The notes below the pieces were generated by a model that made no database searches, was not told where the DNA came from, and saw only the letters and a list, made by a program, of their open reading frames with translations. Made by a program: the position numbers and the translations under genes. Shown here piece after piece: positions 1 through 6,700 of a stretch of DNA of 11,673 bases (positions are counted from its first letter, which is position 1; every line of letters starts with the position of its first letter). This stretch comes from an uncultured Eubacteriales bacterium (GTDB taxonomy: Bacteria > Bacillota > Clostridia > Oscillospirales > Acutalibacteraceae): assembly GCA_934444695.1 (NCBI GenBank), contig CAKSDF010000048.1, positions 1 to 11,673 of the forward strand. Direction: 5' to 3'.

Positions 1-31
1 AAAATTTCGGCATAAAATTGCAAAAAAAATC

Positions 32-62
32 AAGGAGTGTTCATTTTGAACACTCCTTTTTT
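32..62. terminator. Bidirectional intrinsic terminator
   Basis: A perfect 12-bp stem (32-43 with 47-58) closes on a 3-nt TTT loop. It is followed by T residues on the plus strand. On the minus strand it is followed by a run of eight T (complement of the A-run at 22-29). It lies about 40 bp past the thioredoxin stop, so it ends the leftward thioredoxin transcript and could also stop a converging transcript from outside the window. Confidence 0.9.
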
Positions 63-99
63 ACGGTAAAATTTTTTGAGTTTTTGCGGTAAATAAACA

Positions 100-417
100 T
101 TAGATGTTTTCAAACATCTCGACGATCTGCTCTTTTGAACGGCCGCCCACCGAGGTGTTGACCACCTTGCCGTCCTTGAAAACCATAAGGGTGGGAATGC
201 TTTCCACGCCAAAGCTCAGGGCAAGGTCTTGGGCGTCGTCCACATTTATCTTTGCAACCTTTACGGCGTCGGCATATTCATCGGCAATCTCGGCAATTGT
301 CGGAGCGAGCATCATACAGGGGCCGCACCAGCTTGCCCAGAAATCCACCAGCACCGGTTTGTCACTTTTTAAAACCTGCTCTTCAAAATTCTTTTCGGTA
401 ACACTTATTTCGGCCAT
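100..417 (-). CDS. trxA: Thioredoxin
   Basis: This is a cytoplasmic thiol-disulfide oxidoreductase that reduces protein disulfides through a Cys pair. The 105-aa length is normal for a single-domain thioredoxin. The W-C-G-P-C active site is at residues 30-34, after the V-D-F-W-A strand, and the cis-Pro is in S-I-P-T (Pro75). The start is an ATG at 415-417, with AGGAG at 426-430 and 8-nt spacing. That ribosome binding site overlaps the end of the upstream gene, whose stop is only 2 nt away. The two genes are therefore almost certainly co-transcribed and translationally coupled. The upstream gene encodes a ferredoxin:thioredoxin reductase catalytic chain, which suggests this thioredoxin is reduced from ferredoxin instead of, or as well as, NADPH. 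That last point is inference. Confidence 0.97.
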   Translation of the reverse strand: MAEISVTEKNFEEQVLKSDKPVLVDFWASWCGPCMMLAPTIAEIADEYADAVKVAKINVDDAQDLALSFGVESIPTLMVFKDGKVVNTSVGGRSKEQIVEMFENI

Positions 418-419
418 TT

Positions 420-632
420 TTATTTCTCCTTTTTGTCTTTTGATTTATAATAGAGCATACAGTGACAAAAGCCTTCAAAGTTTTCGTCCTTAATCTGCTC
501 TCTGAATTCCTTGCACATACATTTCCAGTCCTCGGTTCTGAGGGTGCGGCAAGGACAGTATCCGCCGGTTCTTTTCAGCCCCTCTTTTACTACCCTGACC
601 ACCTCTTTGTCGGGATTGAGCATTACCGACAT
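420..632 (-). CDS. Ferredoxin:thioredoxin reductase catalytic (beta) chain-like protein
   Basis: The 70-aa protein carries the three paired-cysteine motifs of the ferredoxin:thioredoxin reductase catalytic chain: C-P-C at 26-28, C-M-C at 38-40 (usually C-P-C) and C-H-C at 56-58, followed by M-L-Y. In that family these cysteines bind a [4Fe-4S] cluster and form the adjacent redox-active disulfide that passes electrons from ferredoxin to thioredoxin. It is shorter than the plant and cyanobacterial chain, and no alpha (variable) chain gene is seen, as in other anaerobes. I chose the ATG at 630-632 because GAAGGTGATC lies just upstream; a longer frame reaching 722 would run through the preceding gene's end and has no better start signal. 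It is followed after 2 nt by thioredoxin, its likely substrate. Confidence 0.9.
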   Translation of the reverse strand: MSVMLNPDKEVVRVVKEGLKRTGGYCPCRTLRTEDWKCMCKEFREQIKDENFEGFCHCMLYYKSKDKKEK

Positions 633-648
633 ATGATCACCTTCTTTA

Positions 649-677
649 ATTATAGTATACCACGGCCTTGTTAAAAA
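649..677 (-). promoter_or_regulatory. Possible promoter for the reductase-thioredoxin pair
   Basis: On the minus strand a TATAAT lies at 649-654 and an overlapping TATACT at 654-659. Upstream there is only a weak TTTTTA-like -35 at 17-nt spacing. The gap to the preceding gene is about 53 bp, so an internal promoter is plausible, but the leader would be very short (10-15 nt). Read-through from tmcAL is the alternative. Confidence 0.3.
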
Positions 678-685
678 ATAATGAA

Positions 686-1876
686 TTAATTGAAAGTGTT
701 TTCGGTTAATTCCAGCCCGCATTTTCCTCTTTCGCGAAAACAGAGGGAAACAAGATCCATTGCCCGACTTTCTACCTCGAAAAATTCATTTGCGGCGGGG
801 GAGAGACTGCATATTTGCGCGGCTTTTGTTATTATGGGAATATGGGATGTCTTTTTTGCTGCTTTCAGCATTTCAAAGCCCCGCTTATTTGCCGCAAGCA
901 CGCGGATATACGGCGGATCCTTGTGGGCAAGCTCCTTTGTTATGCCGAGCACCGAGCAGATAAGTATCCGTCTTATGCGGGCGGCGGTATATCGCCTTGT
1001 CACCGCAAGACTTACTGCCTCGTCAAAGCTTCTGCTCGCCCTGATGGCGTCGGCAATGCGGTTTTCAAGTCCCTCCGATACGCCGTTTATGCCTTTTATA
1101 TAGTCGGCCGAAAGACCCCGCAGATAAAAGAGAAGGGCGTTTTCGATTTTGGCAAAATCAAGTGGCGCTTTGCCATTTTCAAATTCCTTTAAAAGTATCT
1201 CTTTGCAGGGGGCGGGGCAGAAGGACAGAGCCTTTTCAGCGTCCGTTTGAGCCGTTTTTCGGATGGCAGAGGCCGAGCATATTTCTCCCGAAGTGTCGAG
1301 AGAATTGTGGTCGGCACCGACCCTTGCTACGGGCAGGGGAATGATGGACGATTTTGTCTTTTTAAGGGCGGAAAGGTATTCTATCCCGAGAATGTTGTTG
1401 GGATTTGAAAGAACTCCCGAAAGCTCACAGTGTCCGCTTTGATCGAGAGCCTTTTGGCGGGCGGCGGCAAAACCTATGCCCGATGCAAGGCAGCTTTTTA
1501 GCTTTTCATTATAATCTTCGTTTTCCGAAAGTTCGGCAAGGGCATAAAGATTCCGAAAATTCTGTTCCTCGCAGCCGAAGGAGAGACTGTCAACGCAGCC
1601 GAGGGCATTTAGAATTTTTACCCCGCCCATGGCAAAATCCTCGGCCGAGGATACGGTGTATGCAAGGGGCATTTCAAGCACCAGATCGACCCCTCCCGCC
1701 ACGGCCGCCTTGGCTTTTGCAAGCTTTGTGCAAAAGGAAAGCTCCCCCCGCTGGGTAAAGTTTCCGCCCATAACGGCGGCAATTCCATCGGTCCCGTTTT
1801 GCCGTGTGCGGTTTATGTGATAGGCGTGACCCTTGTGAAAAGGGTTGTATTCGGCAATAATTCCGGTTATTTTCAT
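686..1876 (-). CDS. tmcAL: tRNA(Met) cytidine acetate ligase (YlbM/DUF795 family)
   Basis: The family makes N4-acetylcytidine at the wobble position (C34) of elongator tRNA-Met from acetate and ATP, through an acetyl-adenylate. The 396-aa protein starts with the family hallmark G-I-I-A-E-Y-N-P-F-H-K-G-H (residues 5-17, the HIGH-type nucleotidyltransferase motif). This is followed by M-G-G-N-F-T-Q-R-G-E, L-V-L-E-M-P, F-G-C-E and S-A-S-A-I-R-K, as expected, and the length is typical. The ATG at 1874-1876 directly precedes the conserved N-terminus; a TTG at 1898-1900 would add eight unconserved residues. The start has only a modest Shine-Dalgarno (GTAGGGAC). It diverges from ackA; both products use acetate and ATP, and as far as I recall this family often sits near pta-ackA in clostridia. 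Confidence 0.95.
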   Translation of the reverse strand: MKITGIIAEYNPFHKGHAYHINRTRQNGTDGIAAVMGGNFTQRGELSFCTKLAKAKAAVAGGVDLVLEMPLAYTVSSAEDFAMGGVKILNALGCVDSLSFGCEEQNFRNLYALAELSENEDYNEKLKSCLASGIGFAAARQKALDQSGHCELSGVLSNPNNILGIEYLSALKKTKSSIIPLPVARVGADHNSLDTSGEICSASAIRKTAQTDAEKALSFCPAPCKEILLKEFENGKAPLDFAKIENALLFYLRGLSADYIKGINGVSEGLENRIADAIRASRSFDEAVSLAVTRRYTAARIRRILICSVLGITKELAHKDPPYIRVLAANKRGFEMLKAAKKTSHIPIITKAAQICSLSPAANEFFEVESRAMDLVSLCFRERGKCGLELTENTFN

Positions 1877-1894
1877 TTTTTTGTCCCTACTCAC

Positions 1895-1923
1895 TTGCAA
1901 TTTTGGTTTTAATGTTCTATAAT
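1895..1923 (+). promoter_or_regulatory. Sigma-A promoter of ackA
   Basis: TTGCAA (1895-1900), a 17-nt spacer and a perfect TATAAT (1918-1923) give a near-consensus promoter. Transcription would start near 1930, leaving a leader of about 63 nt before ackA. It lies in the 116-bp divergent region shared with tmcAL. Confidence 0.8.
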
Positions 1924-1992
1924 AAATCGGTAAGACTATTCTACATTATTATGTCTGTGATTTCAAGTTAAAGGTTAAAAAGGAGAAAGAAA

Positions 1993-3198
1993 ATGAAAGT
2001 TCTTGTTGTTAACGCGGGAAGCTCGTCTCTTAAATATCAGCTTTTTGATATGACCGACGAAAGCGTACTTGCAAAAGGTATTGCCGAGCGTATCGGAATC
2101 GGCGGAATCATCAGCGGAAAGACCCACGACGGCCGTTCCTACAAATACGAGATCGAAATGAAGGATCATATCGCCGCTTTTAACGAGGTGCAGAAAAACC
2201 TTGTATCGGGCGAATGTGCCGTCATCAAGGATATGAGCGAGATTGCAGCCGTCGGACACCGCATTGTTCAGGGCGGCGCTCTCTTTGATAAATCGGTATT
2301 GGTGGACGAAAAGGTTATGGAAGGCATTGAAAGCCTTATCGACCTTGCACCTCTTCATAATGCTGCTCACCTTATGGGTATCCGCGCCTGCCGCGAGGTT
2401 CTCGGAACTGATGTTCCCGAGGTTGTTGTTTTCGACAACTGCTTCCATCTTACTATGCCCCCCGAGGCATATATGTTTGCCGTACCCTATGAGTATTACG
2501 AAAAATATAAGGTACGCCGCTACGGCTTCCACGGAACCTCTCACCGTTATGTTTCGGCCCGTTACAGCGAGCTGACCGGCAGAAGCCTTGAGGGACTCAA
2601 GCTTATCACCTGCCATCTCGGAAACGGTTCCTCCATCACCGCCATTAAGGACGGCAAGGTTATCGACACCAGTATGGGTCTTACCCCTCTGGACGGATTT
2701 ATGATGAGCACCCGCAGCGGAACCCTCGATCCCTCGGTTGTTACCTTTATGGCCGAGAAGGAAAATATCTCCCCCAAGGAGATGTCCAACCTGCTTAACA
2801 AAAAGTCGGGTGTGCTAGGCATTTCGGGCAAATACAGCGACGACCGTGATCTGACTCAGGCCTGCGCCGACGGCGACGAGAGAGCCATTCTTGCCCGTGA
2901 TATGCAGTTCTATCAGATCAGAAAATACATCGGAAGCTACATTGCCGCCCTCGACGGTATCGACGCCATCGTATTTACCGGCGGAATCGGCGAAAATGCC
3001 CCCCACCTCCGCGAAAATGTACTTACCCATATGAACTACTATGGCGTTAAGATCGACGTTCCCTTTAACAAGACGGTATGGCACGGTATGGAGGAACAGA
3101 TCTCTACCCCCGATTCCAAGGTTGATGTTTGGGTAATTCCCACCAACGAGGAATTGGTCATCGCCAGAGACACCAAAAAAATCGTTGACGAGCTTTGA
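1993..3198 (+). CDS. ackA: Acetate kinase
   Basis: Converts acetyl phosphate and ADP to acetate and ATP, the substrate-level phosphorylation step of acetate fermentation in the cytoplasm. The 401-aa protein has every family landmark: N-A-G-S-S-S-L-K at 7-14, G-H-R near 88-90, Asp148 in V-F-D-N-C-F-H, H-G-T-S-H at 180-184, C-H-L-G-N-G-S-S at 207-214, Arg241 in S-T-R-S-G-T, G-G-I-G-E-N at 330-335, and N-E-E at 385-387. These match the catalytic and nucleotide-binding residues known from the Methanosarcina enzyme. AGGAG at 1981-1985 sits 7 nt before the ATG. Phosphotransacetylase (pta), the usual partner, is not adjacent here. A small membrane protein gene follows after 19 bp and shares its terminator. 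Confidence 0.98.
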   Translation: MKVLVVNAGSSSLKYQLFDMTDESVLAKGIAERIGIGGIISGKTHDGRSYKYEIEMKDHIAAFNEVQKNLVSGECAVIKDMSEIAAVGHRIVQGGALFDKSVLVDEKVMEGIESLIDLAPLHNAAHLMGIRACREVLGTDVPEVVVFDNCFHLTMPPEAYMFAVPYEYYEKYKVRRYGFHGTSHRYVSARYSELTGRSLEGLKLITCHLGNGSSITAIKDGKVIDTSMGLTPLDGFMMSTRSGTLDPSVVTFMAEKENISPKEMSNLLNKKSGVLGISGKYSDDRDLTQACADGDERAILARDMQFYQIRKYIGSYIAALDGIDAIVFTGGIGENAPHLRENVLTHMNYYGVKIDVPFNKTVWHGMEEQISTPDSKVDVWVIPTNEELVIARDTKKIVDEL

Positions 3199-3217
3199 TT
3201 TTTAAGGAGTGAATAAT

Positions 3218-3430
3218 ATGTTAGGTTTTCTTGCAAGATTTTTAGTAAGCCCCGCAACCGGCGATCAGGGAATCAGCCCCATTGTTATCATTGCGGCGGT
3301 AGTTGCCATAATTCTCGTGGCATTTCTCATCCTTTGGCCCAAGTTTTCCAAAAAGGGCGATGAACAGCAAGAGGACGGGGATGTTGACCTGACCGACGGC
3401 GGAAACGACGATAATTCCGACCAAGACTGA
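3218..3430 (+). CDS. Small one-helix membrane protein with sorting-signal-like SPATGD and acidic tail
   Basis: Unrecognised 70-aa protein. Residues 1-10 are amphipathic. Residues 11-16 read S-P-A-T-G-D, residues 21-40 are a hydrophobic helix, 42-46 contain three Lys, and 48-70 are an acidic, Asn/Gly-rich tail. The order P-x-T-G, hydrophobic helix, basic residues is that of a C-terminal sortase signal, here placed at the N-terminus with a hydrophilic tail added. No cleavable signal peptide is seen. The Lys cluster suggests the acidic tail is cytoplasmic. I chose the ATG at 3218 (AAGGAG at 3204-3209, 8-nt spacing) over a GTG at 3209 that overlaps the Shine-Dalgarno. It lies 19 bp after ackA, so it is probably on the same transcript. 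Function unknown; whether a sortase can act on it is doubtful. Confidence 0.75.
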   Translation: MLGFLARFLVSPATGDQGISPIVIIAAVVAIILVAFLILWPKFSKKGDEQQEDGDVDLTDGGNDDNSDQD

Positions 3431-3470
3431 TTATCCTTAACCGGGTAAAAACATCTGAATATTATTTTTA

Positions 3471-3502
3471 AAAAGGCATCCGATTTTTCGGGTGCCTTTT
3501 TT
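3471..3502 (+). terminator. Intrinsic terminator of the ackA transcript
   Basis: A 13-bp stem with one T-G pair (3471-3483 with 3488-3500) and a TTTT loop ends in a T-run (3497-3502). It lies about 40 bp after the small membrane protein gene and separates ackA from the surface-protein locus. The A-run on the 5' arm means it may work in both directions. Confidence 0.9.
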
Positions 3503-3699
3503 GCGTGCAAAAATACTTTTAAAAGACCATTTAAAGCCCGAAAAAAATGGGAGTTTTGACCATATTGCCGGCATAAATTTATATTTCCAAAAATGAAATA
3601 TATGGCTGCCGATATTTGCATATTAGAATTAAATTTAGTCGAAATGACTAAAGACTCAATACTTTTTTAAAAAAAATGGGCGTTTTACTAAAAAAGCTC
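3503..3699. other. AT-rich gap with short inverted repeats, no gene
   Basis: No open frame here has a ribosome binding site. It contains an 8-bp inverted repeat, TATATTTC (3580-3587) with GAAATATA (3595-3602), framed by CCATAT (3560-3565) and ATATGG (3600-3605). The two pairings overlap and could compete. The phrase A7-TGGG-x-GTTTT occurs twice (from 3541 and from 3670). This may be upstream control DNA for the giant gene, but nothing identifies a regulator. Confidence 0.4.
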
Positions 3700-3727
3700 T
3701 TGATTTTTCCTAATAATGTGTTAATAT
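3700..3727 (+). promoter_or_regulatory. Likely promoter of the giant secreted-protein gene
   Basis: TTGATT (3700-3705), a 16-nt spacer and TAATAT (3722-3727) sit about 35 bp before the start codon. Alternative AT-rich -10 boxes overlap in the next few bases, so the exact start is uncertain. The leader would be only about 25 nt and would begin at the hairpin at 3733-3750. Confidence 0.5.
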
Positions 3728-3732
3728 ATACG

Positions 3733-3750
3733 TAACAATAGAAATTGTTA
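3733..3750 (+). promoter_or_regulatory. Hairpin or operator at the transcript start of the giant gene
   Basis: TAACAAT (3733-3739) and ATTGTTA (3744-3750) form a perfect 7-bp inverted repeat with a 4-nt AGAA loop. It lies where transcription should begin, and its last base is the first base of the AGGGG ribosome binding site (3750-3754). It could be a repressor operator or a 5' stabilising hairpin in the mRNA. Confidence 0.5.
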
Positions 3751-3760
3751 GGGGATAGTT

Positions 3761-6700
3761 ATGACTAAAGCAGGAAGGAAAATATGCTTGTTTGTGCTGT
3801 CGGCAGCGCTGATTTTTTGCACGCTTCCGAATTTTAATATTACTCCCGCAACGGCCGAGGCATACAGCGAAATCGTCGAAGACTTTGATGATGCCGCACC
3901 TCCCGCCGGAATTACTACGGCCGGATCATCCAACAACGGATGGGACAGGCTCAGACTCGGAAATGCCGGCGCAAAGTATTCGGTAAAAAAAGAGTATGGT
4001 AGCTCGGTTGATAACAAGGTGCTTAAATTCGAATACTCCTTCAATTATGACGATGCCTATGCTAATTATCGCTGGCTCAACACCGGAAGTGATTCGGGAT
4101 ATGTTATTCAAAACGGCGACTATCTTCAATATGATGTGTACTTGGGAGGTTCTTGCAGAGATTTCAGTGGAGGAATAGGCGGCATTGAGCTTGGAAATCA
4201 CGATAATTTTCCCGGCACCCGCTTGAGCACGGCCACCGATCAAAACGGCGTTTTGGTAAAGCCTTATGACAGCGGAGAAAGGCAGGCTTGTGACTACGCG
4301 CAGGACAAATGGTACACAAGAAAGTGTCAGCTTTCTGACGGAGCAGGTATTGTAGGCTCCTCCAACATCGGTATTCTTGTGGGTGTGGATTTTGACGGGG
4401 GAGACAAATCCGATTGGGCGCCCAACGATTCGGAATATCACACTATTTCGGTGTATTACGACAATATAGTTATATGCTCGGCCGACGGAACAATTAAAGA
4501 CAGATTTTTCATAGACGGTTCGGAAACCATTTTTGATGAGCGGTATGAGAGCTGGTGCATCGGCGGAGACGGAACATTTTCAGTTTATGACTGGGATCAG
4601 ATCACCGTTCAGCAGGGAAGATTTTTCGGCCAGGGAAATGAAAGCGACGACACCCTGATGATAAACCGCGAAAAATTCGACAATGAGCTTGCCACCGATG
4701 TGGTGGTTAACCTTAAGGATAACAAGAAATTCTCGGCCGATGTTGCCAAGAAAAAGATAAACACATATCAGCTTGCAATTGACGTTATGTTTGTCGACGA
4801 TCGTCCCGTTCCGGAAAACTTTGCAATGTATTTTTACAATGACAGCAACAACTGGCACGGTATGTATTTCAGCGGATCGACCGATGGCGCAACGGGACAA
4901 TGGAAGACCCTTTATCTAAATTACGGCGGAACCGAAGATCCGACGGGCACATATGTCGCTTTGGGGCTTGCCTGCGACGAGATGTTTGGCAGAGATAATA
5001 CTGTCAGATGTTATGTAAATAACCTTAGGTGGGTCAGCCCAAGTTCAAAACAGCTCGACAGCTGCGAATCTACCGACAACTGGAGCTGGGCGCCCGGCGG
5101 CGGTGCGACTGCGGCAACGGATAGAACGGTCACACCATCCTATGACGGCGTGGCCAACGATCCTGTCAGTTCCAAAAACACCTATATTTGGTGGCAACCG
5201 TCCTTTACCTGCAAATTCGGCAAGGTTTATGACCTTACCGGTATGAAGGCCTTAAAGGTGGGGTGGGTAGACAACATCGACGGCGACGATACGCCCAATA
5301 TGAAATGCTACGATCTTTTTAAAAATATGTCGTATTCCCAGGGCAACAGCTATGGCTTTGCCCTCACATCCTACGGCTCGCTTCCTACGGGCGGTAGAGA
5401 TAATACCATAAATCTTGACACATATGCCCGGTATTCTCTTCCGGTCAAAAACCTTGCGGGCAGAAGTGTTGCCGAGGGCGAAAGCGTTTTTGAATTCGAC
5501 TGGAGCCGTAAGGGCACTGACTTTGACATAACGGCGGTTACCGGATTTATATGCGCCGCTCCCGAGGGAACGGTTGCGGTATGCTTTACCGACATTTCGG
5601 CAGTTTTCGATACCGATGTCTATCCCATTACCCACAGCTATAACTACATAATCGACGATTGCACCGATTATGTGGGATGGGACAACAGCTGTGACCACAT
5701 ATCCAGTGACGGCACAAAAATCAACGCATGGTGGCCGCTCGAAACGACCGTGCGTTTCTCGGAACCTAAAGATTTAAAGGGCATAAACAGCCTTGTTATC
5801 GATTTTACCGGATCGATCGACTACGGAAACAGCTTCTCATCTCTTTGGACGAGAAGTACCGATTTTAACCTGTTCGGAATAGTGCTTACCTCCTATCCGG
5901 TTTCCGACATTCCAAAACTCGAACAGTCAACCGGCCTTAACAACCACACCGCGTGGAACGAATGGGGACTGAGGGTAAGTGCAAGCGAGCTTGCAAAGGC
6001 GACATCCCCGGGATGCAATACTTATGCCCTTGATCTTTCGGCGGCAGGCGAAAACTTTACCATCGAAAATGTAACCGGTATGGCCATTGCCGCTCAGCCC
6101 GGAACGCAGGACACATATATTTTAGGCGTTTACGCCAATAGAAATAACGAGCGCACCGATGCCGAAAAGGCCGCGGCGGCCGTTACCGCAATGATAAACG
6201 CTCTTCCAGGCAGTGATGCGGCGCTTACCGATAAATCCGTAATAGAAGCGGCCCGCAGCGCATACGATGCGCTTTCCGATCTTGCAAAAACCTATGTTTT
6301 CAACATCGATAAGCTTGTCCTTTCGGAACAGAGAATAAAGGTGCTCAGCGGCACAAATGTCTACCGCTATACCCTTATGGGAGATAACATCGATAACTGG
6401 GCGCCATATACCGGCGATAATATGGAATATTGCACGACCACCAAGTCGGAAGGTCGGGGAAGTCTGCATTTTTGGCAGAAACGCGGCGTAGGAATGTATT
6501 ACAGGTTTGATGAACCTACCGATCTTTCTCTTGCCACATCTATTGAGTTTGACCTGATGTGCCCGCCCGATATGCCCGCAAAGGCGCAAACGGTCAGAAT
6601 AGCCTTTTCTTCAAAGGACTATGTCAACACCGATAACGATCATCCCGAGGGCGGAGCATGGGATGTGGAGTATATGGACCTTAATATGGAGGAATTCTCC

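Noticed and set aside
690..1103. 137-aa plus-strand frame, and the other plus-strand frames between 760 and 1820
   Set aside because: They run antisense through tmcAL, whose protein is clearly conserved; no ribosome binding sites or family features.
1877..1992. Minus-strand promoter for tmcAL in the divergent region
   Set aside because: AT-rich TATTAT-like stretches exist but I could not find a -35 at proper spacing, so I did not annotate it.
3265..3621. 118-aa minus-strand frame
   Set aside because: It crosses the ackA terminator and lies antisense to the SPATGD protein gene; no recognisable domain.
3644..3770. Direct repeat ATGACTAAAG at 3644-3653 and 3761-3770
   Set aside because: A 10-bp match in AT-rich DNA; the first copy has no ribosome binding site and no similar reading frame follows it.
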